From positions 1-64,000 of the forward strand of contig CATVYG010000007.1 of assembly GCA_958348225.1 (NCBI GenBank): 64,000 bases of DNA. The letters run 5' to 3'. A program made the translations under genes and the position numbers. This DNA comes from an uncultured Collinsella sp. (GTDB taxonomy: Bacteria; Actinomycetota; Coriobacteriia; Coriobacteriales; Coriobacteriaceae). The notes under the pieces are model-generated. The model saw only the letters and a list, made by a program, of their open reading frames with translations, searched no databases and had not been told where the DNA came from. This document shows positions 51,043 to 61,511 of the stretch, one piece after another; positions within the stretch are counted from its first letter, which is position 1, and each line of letters starts with the position of its first letter.

Positions 51043-52989
51043 TTAGTTTTCGGAACGGTTGGCCGATGTCTGGGCGCGCTCGGCATTCCATGCAACAAGT
51101 GCCTCGTGGACCGCTTTGGCGACATCGGCCGGAACGCCTCGAACTTCTGCAATCTCCTGCTCGCTTGCCGCACGCAAACGCTTCATCGAGCCAAAATGGC
51201 GCATAAGGGCACGTTTTCTGGTGGGTCCCACGCCTGGAACGTCATCGAGTACCGAAACCGTCATGGCTTTATCGCGCAATTCGCGATGGAACGTGATGGC
51301 AAAACGGTGCGATTCATCGCGCACCTGTTTAATTAGATAGAGCGACGCGGACCCGGTTGGAAGCACGACGGGAGTCTCGTCCCAAGGCACGAAAACCTCC
51401 TCATCGGCCTTTGCCAAGCCACAAACTGGTATATCGAGCCCAAGAGTTTCAAGTTGCTTGATCGCAGCGGTCAATTGCGGCTTACCGCCATCGACAACGA
51501 GCAAATCGGGGCGCGAGCCAAAGCGCTCGTCGGCCATGCGCTCGGGAGCATAGCGTCGTCCCAAAACCTCGGACATCGACACGAAGTCGTTTGCCTCGTC
51601 CAATTCGGCCTGAATTTTAAAACGGCGGTACTGGCTCTTGTCGGCGCGCCCGTTGGTAAACACCACCATCGAGGCGACCGTAAAGGTGCCATGCAGTGTA
51701 GAGATATCGAAGCACTCGATACGCATCGGCGGCGCCGGCAGCGCCAACGCGCTTTCGAGCTCCAGGAGCGCTTGATTGGTGCGGTCGTCAGCGTACCCCG
51801 TTCGCATCATATAGCGCATGAGGGCATGGCGCGCATTTTTGGATGCCATATCGAGCAGACGGTGCTTTTCGCCACGCTGCGGCCTATGGAGATGGCAGGA
51901 ACGTTCACGCTTGCCCGCAAGCCACTCCCCCAGCGCCTCCGCATCCTCAAGCTCGACGGAAAGGTTGACCTCAGCTGGAATATCAGCCGTCTCGTCGTAA
52001 TAGCGCTTAAGAAAGCCCGATTGAAGTTCCTCTTCGTCGACATCCAAACCCTTATCGAGAATAAACTCGCAGGTTCGAACCGTTCGACCCTCACGCACGA
52101 CAAAGACGCAAGCGGCGGAGATGGTCTCCTCGCGATAGAAACCGATGACATCGATATCGACACTGGAGGGAAAAACGACTTGCTGACGATCGTCCAGACC
52201 CCTGATGACCTCCAAACGACGTTTGACGCGTGCCGCGCGCTCAAAGTCGAGCGCCTCGGCGGCATCCGTCATCTCGGAGGTCAGCTCATCGACGACATCC
52301 TTGCGATGGCCCGACAAAAAGCGCTCGACGCGCTTGACGTTCTTGGCATAGTCTGCCGGAGAAATCGCGCCGACACACGCACCCGGGCCGCGCCCGACAT
52401 GGTAGTCAAAGCAGGGGCGCCCGTTTTGCGCGCAAATCATATTGACGATGTCTTCCTCGCCCTTGTGGGACTCGACGATACGACGACAACGACGCCACTC
52501 CGCACAAGAAGCCGAGCAGATCGGGATCACCTTGCGCAGCGTGTCAATGGTCTCACGCGCCGCGCGGCTGTCAGTATAGGGACCAAAATAACGCGTTCCC
52601 GGCTTATGGCGCTCACGCGTATATTTGATAGCGGGATACAGGTCGCCCTTTGTAATGGCGATAAAGGGGTAGCTCTTGTCATCCTTGAGGTCGACGTTAA
52701 AGTACGGATGGTACTGACCAATCAAATTGCGCTCGAGCACCAACGCCTCGTGCTCGGTCTCCACCACGATATAGTCAAAGCTCGCCACCAGCTGCATCAT
52801 CAGCGGGATCTTTTGACGCTCATCCTGCAGTGTCACGTACTGGCGCATACGGGAACGCAGGTTTTTTGCCTTGCCAACGTAGATGACATCGCCCTTGGCA
52901 TCTTTCCAAAGGTAACATCCGGGCTGCGTGGGAACGCGCGAAACCTGCTCGGCGAGTGTTGGAATGTTGTCGTGACCGGCCACACGCAC
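51043..52989 (-). CDS. uvrC: Excinuclease ABC subunit C
   Basis: 648-residue nuclease of nucleotide excision repair that makes both cuts with UvrB. GIY-YIG domain at the N-terminus (PGCYLWKDAKGDVIYVGKAKNLRSR), a UVR motif around residue 230, the RNase H-like endonuclease domain (ECFDISTLHGTF and VDGGKPQL), and a C-terminal helix-hairpin-helix (LDDVPGVGPTRKRALMRHFG). GTG start overlapping the end of murJ region. Normally followed by rapZ in actinobacteria; here the nan importer operon intervenes. Confidence 0.96.
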   Translation of the reverse strand: MRVAGHDNIPTLAEQVSRVPTQPGCYLWKDAKGDVIYVGKAKNLRSRMRQYVTLQDERQKIPLMMQLVASFDYIVVETEHEALVLERNLIGQYHPYFNVDLKDDKSYPFIAITKGDLYPAIKYTRERHKPGTRYFGPYTDSRAARETIDTLRKVIPICSASCAEWRRCRRIVESHKGEEDIVNMICAQNGRPCFDYHVGRGPGACVGAISPADYAKNVKRVERFLSGHRKDVVDELTSEMTDAAEALDFERAARVKRRLEVIRGLDDRQQVVFPSSVDIDVIGFYREETISAACVFVVREGRTVRTCEFILDKGLDVDEEELQSGFLKRYYDETADIPAEVNLSVELEDAEALGEWLAGKRERSCHLHRPQRGEKHRLLDMASKNARHALMRYMMRTGYADDRTNQALLELESALALPAPPMRIECFDISTLHGTFTVASMVVFTNGRADKSQYRRFKIQAELDEANDFVSMSEVLGRRYAPERMADERFGSRPDLLVVDGGKPQLTAAIKQLETLGLDIPVCGLAKADEEVFVPWDETPVVLPTGSASLYLIKQVRDESHRFAITFHRELRDKAMTVSVLDDVPGVGPTRKRALMRHFGSMKRLRAASEQEIAEVRGVPADVAKAVHEALVAWNAERAQTSANRSEN

Positions 52990-54672
52990 CTACTTGCGAC
53001 GAAGCAGCGCCGAGACCTCGGGCATCTTAAGGACGACGGCAAGGCCAAAGGTAACAGCAAGCGAGACGACACCCGCAACGCAAACGTAGCCAAGAGTAAT
53101 CAGAATCGAGCCGCCAAGTGCCCCGACAAAGTGCTCAAGCGCCCACATGACGCCGGCGCCTGCGGCAGCACCCAGGCCACCGAGCAAAAGGCCAAAGAAA
53201 CCGCCATGCAGGATAGATTTGACCTGAAGGCCACGCAGACGACGACGCAGCCACCATAGCGAACATCCGACCAAGATCACGTAGTCGACGACATACGAAA
53301 GCGCGATTGCCGGCATACCGAAGCCCAGCACAACGCCAAACAGCAGAACCGAGCCGGCCTGGCCGATGGCGGAATACAGGCAATAGCGGCTATAGGGCTT
53401 CATGTCGAGCAAGGCAGAGAAGCTCTTCTGCATCAATACGACCACGCCGTAGAGCGGCAGCGAGAACGCTAGGTAGACAAGGAACTCGGACACCAGCGCC
53501 ACGCCGGACTCATCAAACTTGCCGGCACAGTAAATCATGTTGAGCGGACGCGCGAAGACAATCAGGTACAGCGCGAACGGAATCAGGAAGAACAGCATCT
53601 GGGCGACGCCACGCGAAATGCCCGTGCGAACGCTGTCGTAATCCTTCTCCTGTGCGTCGTGAGAGAGCTCGGTATAGAGCGCCGTCGAAAGCGAGGCGGC
53701 AATCAGCGCGTAGGGCAGCGTGTACCACAGGCGCGCATAGGCGATGACGGAAGGACCGGTCTCGGGCTGGACCACCAGCGCGGCAGCGTTGGTGATAGAA
53801 GTCGAGACAAACATGCACACCGTGGCGAGCAGCGTCGGGATACCGAGCGCAATCGTCTGGCGCAGCGCGGGGTCCTTAAAGTCGATATGGATATGGGGAT
53901 GCACGCCGTGCTTGCCAAGCGCGGGGATCTGACATGCCATCTGAACAAAGACACCGAGGGTCGTACCGGCCGCAATCAAGATGATGCCGGCACGTTCACC
54001 AAACTGTGCGGACACGGGCGCAAAACCCATAAAGCTCGCAATGACGATCACATTGTTGAGGACCGGGGCAAACGTCGACCAGAAGTAGTCGCGGTGTGCG
54101 TTGAGAACGCCCGAAAACACCGAGCCCAAACCATAAAACAGAATCTGGATGGCAAAGAAACGGAACATGAACGCAGCGGTATCCATGCTGCCGCCGTCAC
54201 CCGAAAGGAACGATTGCGTCCAGATAAAGCCCGGGGCGAACACGGTCCCCAGCAACGAAATGCCACCCAGCACCAAAAGCAGAATGCCAAGCAGGTTGCC
54301 CACGTACTCGTTCGAGGCCTCGCGACCCTGCTCACGCCTCACGCCCATGTACACGGGCAAAAACGCCGTCACGAGCATGCCGCCCATCACGAGTTCGTAG
54401 AGCATATTGGGCAGGTTGTTGGCGACCTGATAGGAGGACGAGAGTAGCGACATGCCGATAGCGGCCGCCATTGCCCACGTGCGGATAAAACCGGTAACGC
54501 GAGACACGATAGTCAGGATGGTCATAAGCCCGGCGGAACGACCAACCGTGGAGTAGTCCGACGAGCCCATGTCGTCAGTGTCATCTCGCGACGAAGAGAC
54601 TTCGGATGAGGGTGTCTGAGGCGCAGATTCTTTTGCAAAATGAGCTCCGCACTTCAATTCTTCCTGCGGCAT
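52990..54672 (-). CDS. murJ: MurJ/MviN lipid II flippase
   Basis: 560-residue polytopic membrane protein with about 14 helices after a charged 45-residue cytoplasmic leader. The MurJ signature is seen at TILTIVSRVTGFIRT, NNLPNMLYELVMGGMLVTAFLPVY and the arginine-bearing early helices needed for lipid II transport. It flips the cell-wall precursor across the membrane. It ends directly at the uvrC start, so the two are co-transcribed with ybaK. Confidence 0.92.
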   Translation of the reverse strand: MPQEELKCGAHFAKESAPQTPSSEVSSSRDDTDDMGSSDYSTVGRSAGLMTILTIVSRVTGFIRTWAMAAAIGMSLLSSSYQVANNLPNMLYELVMGGMLVTAFLPVYMGVRREQGREASNEYVGNLLGILLLVLGGISLLGTVFAPGFIWTQSFLSGDGGSMDTAAFMFRFFAIQILFYGLGSVFSGVLNAHRDYFWSTFAPVLNNVIVIASFMGFAPVSAQFGERAGIILIAAGTTLGVFVQMACQIPALGKHGVHPHIHIDFKDPALRQTIALGIPTLLATVCMFVSTSITNAAALVVQPETGPSVIAYARLWYTLPYALIAASLSTALYTELSHDAQEKDYDSVRTGISRGVAQMLFFLIPFALYLIVFARPLNMIYCAGKFDESGVALVSEFLVYLAFSLPLYGVVVLMQKSFSALLDMKPYSRYCLYSAIGQAGSVLLFGVVLGFGMPAIALSYVVDYVILVGCSLWWLRRRLRGLQVKSILHGGFFGLLLGGLGAAAGAGVMWALEHFVGALGGSILITLGYVCVAGVVSLAVTFGLAVVLKMPEVSALLRRK

Positions 54673-54675
54673 CGC

Positions 54676-55176
54676 TCAGTCCTCTCTCGTAATCGCGGCA
54701 ACCGTCGCCCCGCAAAATGCAATTAAATCATCGGGTGCAAGCTCGAGCTGATAACCACGCTTGCCTCCCGAAATAAAAATGGTATCCCAAAGGACGCATG
54801 TCTCGTCAATGAGCGTCCGGTAGCGTTTTTTCATACCGACCGGGCTGCAGCCGCCGCGAACGTAGCCAGTCGCCGCAAGCAAATCCTTCACATGCATCAT
54901 GGCCAAGGACTTCTCCCCCGCGGCACGCGCGGCGGACTTTAGATCGAGCTCGTCGGCAACAGGGATGCAGCACACGACATAGTCGTTGGACGGCGTCACG
55001 CAGACCAAAGTCTTAAATCCTTGACCGGGCTCCTCGCCAAGCTGCTCCGAAATCGCGACCCCCAGGCCCACCGACTCATCACCATCGTCTTCGTACGTAT
55101 GTAGAACATAGGAAATGCCGGCACTTTCCAGCTCGCGCATCGCATTGGTTTTTGGCGTCTTTACAGCCTTTGCCAT
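54676..55176 (-). CDS. ybaK: YbaK/EbsC-family Cys-tRNA(Pro) deacylase
   Basis: 166-residue editing protein that clears mischarged Cys-tRNA(Pro). Family blocks: catalytic Lys in FKTLVCV, GGCSPVGMKKRYRTLID and the C-terminal FISGGKRGYQLELAPDDL. ATG 55176 with AAAGGA; the longer frame is unlikely. It lies 3 bases before murJ. Confidence 0.92.
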   Translation of the reverse strand: MAKAVKTPKTNAMRELESAGISYVLHTYEDDGDESVGLGVAISEQLGEEPGQGFKTLVCVTPSNDYVVCCIPVADELDLKSAARAAGEKSLAMMHVKDLLAATGYVRGGCSPVGMKKRYRTLIDETCVLWDTIFISGGKRGYQLELAPDDLIAFCGATVAAITRED

Positions 55177-55257
55177 GACATATCCTTTCCCTCGCATTCG
55201 GACGCAAAGATTAAGTATATGTCCAATTCGGCTGCATACGTCACTTCGACACAGCAA

Positions 55258-55288
55258 GCGCCATCGAATCACGAGGAGTCGATGGCGC
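55258..55288 (-). terminator. Hairpin after uvrA
   Basis: Perfect 10-bp stem GCGCCATCGA / TCGATGGCGC with an 11-base loop, 20 bases after the uvrA stop on the minus strand. Confidence 0.65.
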
Positions 55289-55308
55289 CCATAAACTGAA
55301 TCGCCTAT

Positions 55309-58188
55309 TTATTGAGCATCAAGTTGAGCCTGACGCTCCCGGTCACGCCTGAGCAACGGCGCCAAAAACTTGCCCGTATAACTCTGCGGACAGTCCGCAA
55401 CCTGCTCCGGTGTGCCCGAAACCACGACGGTTCCGCCGCCGTTACCGCCCTCGGGACCCATATCGATCAGGCGGTCGGCAACCTTGATGACATCAAGGTT
55501 GTGCTCAATCACCAGCACCGTGTTGCCCGCATCGACCAAGCGCTGCAGCACATCGAGCAGCTGGCGGACGTCCTCAAAATGAAGACCGGTCGTCGGCTCG
55601 TCCAAAATATAGAACGTCTTGCCCGTCTGGCGTCGATGAAGCTCCTTGGCGAGCTTCACACGCTGCGCCTCGCCGCCCGAGAGCGTCGTGGCGGGCTGGC
55701 CCAGGCTCACGTAACCTAAGCCTACATCGTACAGCGTCTGGAGCTTGCGCTTAATCTGCGGGATATTCCCAAAGAAGGCCAGCGCCTCGGTGACGCTCAT
55801 GTCGAGCACGTCCGAGATGGTCTTGCCACGGTAGGTGACCTCGAGTGTCTCGCGGTTGTAGCGTTTACCGCCGCAAACTTCGCAGGGAACGTAGATATCG
55901 GGAAGGAAGTGCATCTCGATCTTGATCTGCCCGTCGCCCTTGCACGCCTCACAGCGCCCGCCACTCACATTAAAGGAGAAACGACCCGGCGAGTAGCCGC
56001 GCGCCTTCGACTCCGGCGTACTCGCAAACAGCGCGCGAAGATCATCCCACAGGCCGATATAGGTAGCAGGGTTGGAACGCGGCGTGCGGCCAATCGGCGA
56101 CTGGTCGATATCGATAACCTTATCGATACACTCGATGCCCTCGATTTTCTTATACGGACCCACGGGGCGCGTCGAGCGGTGAATGGCATTCGTAAGGGCA
56201 GGCGCAATGGTGTCGGTAACCAGGGAGCTCTTGCCCGATCCCGACACGCCGGTAACAACCGTAAGCGTACCAAACTCGATCTTGGCGGTAACGTTTTTGA
56301 GGTTGTTGGCTCGAGCGCCCGTAATTTTAAGGCAGCCGCGACCGGGCTTGCGCCGTTCATCAGGCACCCGGATCATTCGTTTGCCGGTCAGATAAGCGCC
56401 CGTCATCGACTCAGGACACGCCATGATATCGGCAGGCGTTCCCGCCGCGACTACGTGCCCGCCGTTGACACCGGCGCCGGGCCCCATGTCGATCACGTAG
56501 TCGGCGGCACGGATTGTATCCTCGTCGTGTTCGACAACGATAACGGTATTGCCGATATCGCGCAGGCGCTCGAGCGTCTTGATCAGGCGCTCGTTGTCAC
56601 GCTGATGAAGACCGATCGAGGGCTCGTCCAGAATATAGAGCACGCCCATGAGACCCGCGCCGATCTGCGTTGCCAAGCGAATACGCTGTGCCTCGCCACC
56701 GGAAAGCGTCGCCGAGGCGCGATCGAGTGTCAGATAGTCGAGTCCAACATCGACCAGAAAACGCAGGCGCTCCAGAATTTCCTTGACGATACGGCCGCCG
56801 ATAAACTGTTGGCGCTCGGTGAGTTCCAGGCCCTCAAAAAACTCGAGCGATTCACGGCACGACAGGCAACAAACTTCGTAAATGGACTTGCCGCCCACGG
56901 TGACGGCGAGCATCTCAGGGCGCAAACGAGCGCCGTGGCAGCTCGAGCACGGTTCCTCGCGAATGTACTTCTCCAGGCGCGTCTTGGTGTTCTCGTTCGT
57001 CGTCTCGGTATAGCGTTCGTACAGGATGTTGCGAACGCCCGAAAACTTGGTATCCCACTGGCTGCGACGTCCGTCGAGCTTTTGGTAGTCGACCGAGATC
57101 TTTGTATCGCCCAGGCCATCCAAGAATGCACGACGCACGCGAGGGGGCAAGTCCTCCCACGGCGTATCGGCGCTCACCTTAAAGTGTTTGCAGACCGCAG
57201 CAAAAATCTGCGGATAGTAGTTCGAATTGCCAAACAGGCTACCAAAGACTCCGTCGGCAATGGACTTCGAGGGGTCCTCAATCAGCGCCTCGGCATCGAC
57301 CGTCTTCTTAAAGCCCAGGCCATCGCACTCGGGGCACGCGCCATAGGGCGCGTTGAACGAGAAATCACGCGGCTGCAGGTCATCGATGGAGTGTCCATGC
57401 TCCGGGCACGCTAACGCCAGCGAATACTCCAGCAACTCGCCTTCGGTCCCCTCGGGAGCGTCGCGGTCGGGCAGCAAGTATACGTTCACATTGCCGTGCG
57501 CCAGCGCAGTCGCCTGTTCAACGGACTCGGCAATACGGCCCAGCGAGTTCTCGCGAATCACGATGCGGTCGACCACGACCTCGATATCGTGCTTGAATTT
57601 CTTATCCAAATCGATAGGGTCATCAAGCGAGCGAACCTCGCCGTCGACACGCACGCGGCTAAAGCCCTCGGCGCGAAGGTCCTCAAACAGCTTGGTGTAC
57701 TCGCCTTTTCGCCCGCGCACCACCGGTGCCAGCACAAACGCGCGGCGGCCCTCCCCCGCCGCCAAGACCTTGTCGGCAACCTGGTCGGTCGTCTGGCGCT
57801 CAATGACGCGGCCGCATTCGGGACAGTGCGGGGTGCCCACACGGGCGAACAGCAGGCGCAGATAGTCATAAATCTCGGTTACAGTGCCAACCGTCGAGCG
57901 AGGGTTTTTAGACGTCGTCTTTTGGTCGATCGACACCGCCGGCGAAAGGCCGTCGATTGAATCCAAGTCGGGTTTGTCCATCTGGCCCAAGAACTGGCGC
58001 GCATAGCTCGAAAGACTCTCGACGTATCGACGCTGGCCCTCGGCATAGATAGTGTCAAATGCCAGCGAACTCTTGCCCGAGCCAGAAAGACCGGTAATGA
58101 CCACGAGTTGGTCACGCGGAATGGAAACATCGATATCACGGAGGTTGTGCTCACGAGCGCCGCGAATAACGATAGAAGAATCAGACAT
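55309..58188 (-). CDS. uvrA: Excinuclease ABC subunit A
   Basis: 959-residue DNA damage sensor of nucleotide excision repair. Two ABC ATPase halves: GLSGSGKSSLAFDT with LSGGEAQRIRLA, and GVSGSGKSSLVTDT with LSGGEAQRVKLA. Zinc fingers include CPECGRVIE, CPECDGLGF and CEVCGGKRYNRET. ATG 58188 with AAGGAG; the longer frame is not family-like. It has its own terminator and is divergent from the LTA-synthase-like gene. Confidence 0.97.
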   Translation of the reverse strand: MSDSSIVIRGAREHNLRDIDVSIPRDQLVVITGLSGSGKSSLAFDTIYAEGQRRYVESLSSYARQFLGQMDKPDLDSIDGLSPAVSIDQKTTSKNPRSTVGTVTEIYDYLRLLFARVGTPHCPECGRVIERQTTDQVADKVLAAGEGRRAFVLAPVVRGRKGEYTKLFEDLRAEGFSRVRVDGEVRSLDDPIDLDKKFKHDIEVVVDRIVIRENSLGRIAESVEQATALAHGNVNVYLLPDRDAPEGTEGELLEYSLALACPEHGHSIDDLQPRDFSFNAPYGACPECDGLGFKKTVDAEALIEDPSKSIADGVFGSLFGNSNYYPQIFAAVCKHFKVSADTPWEDLPPRVRRAFLDGLGDTKISVDYQKLDGRRSQWDTKFSGVRNILYERYTETTNENTKTRLEKYIREEPCSSCHGARLRPEMLAVTVGGKSIYEVCCLSCRESLEFFEGLELTERQQFIGGRIVKEILERLRFLVDVGLDYLTLDRASATLSGGEAQRIRLATQIGAGLMGVLYILDEPSIGLHQRDNERLIKTLERLRDIGNTVIVVEHDEDTIRAADYVIDMGPGAGVNGGHVVAAGTPADIMACPESMTGAYLTGKRMIRVPDERRKPGRGCLKITGARANNLKNVTAKIEFGTLTVVTGVSGSGKSSLVTDTIAPALTNAIHRSTRPVGPYKKIEGIECIDKVIDIDQSPIGRTPRSNPATYIGLWDDLRALFASTPESKARGYSPGRFSFNVSGGRCEACKGDGQIKIEMHFLPDIYVPCEVCGGKRYNRETLEVTYRGKTISDVLDMSVTEALAFFGNIPQIKRKLQTLYDVGLGYVSLGQPATTLSGGEAQRVKLAKELHRRQTGKTFYILDEPTTGLHFEDVRQLLDVLQRLVDAGNTVLVIEHNLDVIKVADRLIDMGPEGGNGGGTVVVSGTPEQVADCPQSYTGKFLAPLLRRDRERQAQLDAQ

Positions 58189-58381
58189 GGAAGCTCCTTG
58201 CCTCCTATTGCATCGAATCATACTGTCGATGAGTTTAGCGCACTCGACGCGCACAGATGTTCGTAATACAAGATTCGCAGACCTTTAGCTTTGCGTATCG
58301 GGCGCTTTGTTTCTCGAAATGCCGTGGAAAGGTTACAGTAATCTAATACTGAACTTAATTTGCCGTAACAGAGGAACGTCC

Positions 58382-60535
58382 ATGACCGAAGATATCCCCC
58401 TTGAAATCACTTCGAGCGACATGGCCAATCTGCCCATATTCATCGCCGTCCTTATCGTGGCCATCGTCGTGGTGCGCGTATATTTTTCAATCAAACACAA
58501 TGAAAAGCCGCCCATTGCCCGCGTCTTTTGGTGCGCGACGCTCCTCATCCCGCTCGGCATGGTAGCTGCATGGATTACGAATCAATTGCTCGTAAATGAG
58601 GACAATTCCCTATGGGTCCTTTCTTATTCGACGCTCGGTGCTACCGCCATCATACTTCTTGTCGAGCCCTTGGTTTCGGGACTTATCGACCAAACCGATC
58701 TTGCGACGGGAACGGTTGCCTGTATTTGCCGTGACATCCTTGTCATCGCCGCTGTTTCAGCGCTCTCGTTCGTTTCACTCGAAATTGCCTGTAACGAAAC
58801 GTTCTATCGCATTCCCGCCAACTCATTCGGGTTTTCCGTCGGGCTGCTCGCGACGGTTCTGCTCTCCCTTTATTTGCTGGGACAGCGTCATGGAGGCGTC
58901 ATGGCCCTCGTGCCCGTCGCCTGTTGCATCCTTGGCATTGCCGAGCACTTCGTCATAACGTTTAAAGGCGAGGCCATCCTGCCAAGCGATATCTTGGCCC
59001 TTGGCACCGCAATGGAAGTGAGCGAGGGATACGAGTTTACCTTTACCGCCGGAATCGTAACCTCTCTAGCCCTGCTGGAGATTTCCCTGGGGCTTCTTTC
59101 GCTTATCCGACCGCGCAAGCTCCGTACGTCCACCCATGTCTTCCCCGCAATCGCCGCTAACCTCTGCGCTTTTCTGCTAGTGACCGTTGTGGGGCTCTCG
59201 GGCTTTTCCAGCATCGACTTGGAGCAGGCGCTGGATTTTGGATTTGACCGTTGGCAGCCCATCACCACATATACGTCTCAGGGTTTTATCACTTCGTTCA
59301 CCGAAATGGTCAACGAGTTGCCCATTGAGAAGCCCGAAGACTATACGCCCGATGAGGCGCAGAGCATCGAGCAGGAGCTCGCCGCCGCCTACGACAGCAC
59401 GTATGGCTCAAGCGAGCAGCGCGCGGCTGCCGTTGCCCAGTTCAATGAAATCAAGCCGACGATTGTTGCCGTCATGAACGAGAGTTTTAGCGACCTTTCG
59501 TGCTTTGAGCAGCTCCAGGCGGCCGGGTACACCGGCCCCGCATTCTACAACTCGCTTCCCGACACACTTGTTCGCGGCACCATGCTCGCTTCGGTCGCCG
59601 GTGGCGGAACGGCAAACTCCGAATTCGAATTTTTGACCGGAGCGACAACGGCCTTTGTCGGATTAGGCAAGATCCCCTATCAGCTGTATCAGATGAATGG
59701 CGTCAACAGCCTGGCAAAGGACCTTAAAGAGCTTGGGTATACCGCTACCGCCATGCACCCGCAAAACCCCGTCAACTACCATCGAGATAAAATCTATCAG
59801 CAGCTGGGCTTTGGAGACTTTCTTTCAATCGGCGATTTCGAAGGTGCGCCCTGTTACCATGCCGGCGTATGCGACTACGCCACCTACGACAAGATACTCG
59901 ACCTGCTTAGAACCGACGAAGCGCCGCAGTTCATCTTTGACGTCACGATGCAAAATCACGGCGGCTACGACTATGGCACCGTTCCCGCCGAAGAGCTGAC
60001 AAACTATTGGGTCGAGGGAGCCAGCGAGGGTGCCAATAGCGCGCTCAACACCTATCTTACCTGCATCAACGCATCCGACCGGGACCTCGAGTACTTTATC
60101 AACGAGCTCCGCAATATCGGCAGACCGGTTGTCCTTGTCTTTTTTGGCGACCATCAGCCGAGCGCCGCAACGACTCTCAACGACGAGCTGTACCCTCAGG
60201 AAGATACGGCAAGCCACGCTTTCCGTATCTATCAGTCGACATATTTTGTCTGGGCTAACTATGAAATCGCCGGCAATACCGAGCTCAACGTCTACGACAC
60301 CGTCGGGGCAAACGAGGTTGCAGCCATTACCCTTAATAAGATCGGCGCCCCGCTCACCGACTATCAAAAGGCTCTGCTTGCAACAAGGTCAGATGTGCCC
60401 ACCATCAATGTCGCCGGCTACCTTGGTGCCGACGGGCTGCGCTACGACTTGGAATCTGAAGACAGCCCATACGCCTCGACGATCGACAAGCTGCAGCGCA
60501 TGCAATACCTCGAGTTCGCCAGCAAAGTTCAGTAA
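58382..60535 (+). CDS. LTA synthase-like sulfatase-family membrane protein
   Basis: 717-residue enzyme of the alkaline-phosphatase superfamily. About the first 300 residues contain seven or so membrane helices; an extracytoplasmic catalytic domain follows from about residue 370. The nucleophile threonine is at about residue 410 in GGGTANSEFEFLTG; other metal-site motifs are MNESFSDLSC, MQNHGGYDYG and FGDHQPSA. Family members move glycerol-phosphate or similar groups onto cell-surface polymers. ATG 58382 with GAGGAA. Which polymer is made cannot be told. Confidence 0.87.
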   Translation: MTEDIPLEITSSDMANLPIFIAVLIVAIVVVRVYFSIKHNEKPPIARVFWCATLLIPLGMVAAWITNQLLVNEDNSLWVLSYSTLGATAIILLVEPLVSGLIDQTDLATGTVACICRDILVIAAVSALSFVSLEIACNETFYRIPANSFGFSVGLLATVLLSLYLLGQRHGGVMALVPVACCILGIAEHFVITFKGEAILPSDILALGTAMEVSEGYEFTFTAGIVTSLALLEISLGLLSLIRPRKLRTSTHVFPAIAANLCAFLLVTVVGLSGFSSIDLEQALDFGFDRWQPITTYTSQGFITSFTEMVNELPIEKPEDYTPDEAQSIEQELAAAYDSTYGSSEQRAAAVAQFNEIKPTIVAVMNESFSDLSCFEQLQAAGYTGPAFYNSLPDTLVRGTMLASVAGGGTANSEFEFLTGATTAFVGLGKIPYQLYQMNGVNSLAKDLKELGYTATAMHPQNPVNYHRDKIYQQLGFGDFLSIGDFEGAPCYHAGVCDYATYDKILDLLRTDEAPQFIFDVTMQNHGGYDYGTVPAEELTNYWVEGASEGANSALNTYLTCINASDRDLEYFINELRNIGRPVVLVFFGDHQPSAATTLNDELYPQEDTASHAFRIYQSTYFVWANYEIAGNTELNVYDTVGANEVAAITLNKIGAPLTDYQKALLATRSDVPTINVAGYLGADGLRYDLESEDSPYASTIDKLQRMQYLEFASKVQ

Positions 60536-60619
60536 GCCCGCCCATTCGCTTGGACCCATCGTATTGCAAGCACGCTCGGCCCAAATGCATCGTAAATGAC
60601 TCCCGCTCGCAAACGAGGG

Positions 60620-60625
60620 TACAAT
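60620..60625 (+). promoter_or_regulatory. Possible -10 element (TACAAT) for mrp
   Basis: TACAAT ends 55 bases before the mrp start. No good -35 visible. Confidence 0.4.
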
Positions 60626-60680
60626 GACGCTCGTGTCACATCACGGGGCCCCGGCCCCAACATATACAAAGGAGTCATAC

Positions 60681-61511
60681 ATGGGTTGCGAGCACGCACA
60701 GGCCGCCGGCGGACAAACGTCGCCGTCGCAATTTGAGGAGAATACGCTGTCCGAGGTCAAACGCGTCATCGCCGTGCTTTCCGGCAAGGGCGGTGTCGGC
60801 AAGTCGTTTGTCACCGGTGCCATCGCCACCGAGCTTGCCCGTCACGGCCACAAGGTCGGCGTCCTCGATGCCGACATCACCGGTCCCTCTATCCCCAAGA
60901 TGTTCGGTATGAGCGGACGCCACGTCCATGCCCTTGGCAACCTCATGCTGCCTGAAATCTCCGAGCACGGCGTCAAGGTCATGAGCTCCAACCTTCTGCT
61001 CCAAAACGAGACCGACCCCGTCCTTTGGCGCGGTCCGGTCATCGCAGGCGCCATCAGGCAGTTCTGGAGCGAGACCTCGTGGGGCCCCATCGACTACCTG
61101 CTGGTCGACATGCCTCCGGGAACAGGCGACGTCGCGCTCACCGTCTTCCAGTCACTGCCCGTCGACGGCATCGTCATCGTCACGAGCCCGCAGGATCTGG
61201 TCTCGATGATCGTCGCCAAGGCGGTCAACATGGCCGAGAAGATGAACGTCCCCATTCTGGGCATCGTCGAGAACATGAGCTATATTGAGTGCCCCGACTG
61301 CGGCAAGAAGATCGAGGTCTTTGGCAAGAGCAAGCTCCCCGAGGTCGCAGAGCGCTATAACCTCGACATCTTGGGCACGCTTCCCATTAATCCGGCACTC
61401 GCCGAGGCCTGCGATAAGGGCGAGGTCGAGACCGCGCTGCCCGATGGCATGTTGCCCAAGGCAGTCTCTGCCGTCGAGGCTATTACCCCGCACGAGACCG
61501 ACGAGGCCTAA
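60681..61511 (+). CDS. mrp: Mrp/NBP35-family Fe-S cluster carrier ATPase
   Basis: 276-residue P-loop ATPase that assembles or carries Fe-S clusters. It has the deviant Walker A LSGKGGVGKSF, switch motif DADITGPSIPKMFG, Walker B VDMPPGTGD, and the cluster-binding CxxC in IECPDCGKK (Cys204, Cys207). The N-terminus has a lone Cys3 and a Gln/Ser-rich stretch. ATG 60681 with AAAGGAG fixes the start. The next gene starts with GTG immediately after its stop, so they form an operon. Confidence 0.93.
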   Translation: MGCEHAQAAGGQTSPSQFEENTLSEVKRVIAVLSGKGGVGKSFVTGAIATELARHGHKVGVLDADITGPSIPKMFGMSGRHVHALGNLMLPEISEHGVKVMSSNLLLQNETDPVLWRGPVIAGAIRQFWSETSWGPIDYLLVDMPPGTGDVALTVFQSLPVDGIVIVTSPQDLVSMIVAKAVNMAEKMNVPILGIVENMSYIECPDCGKKIEVFGKSKLPEVAERYNLDILGTLPINPALAEACDKGEVETALPDGMLPKAVSAVEAITPHETDEA

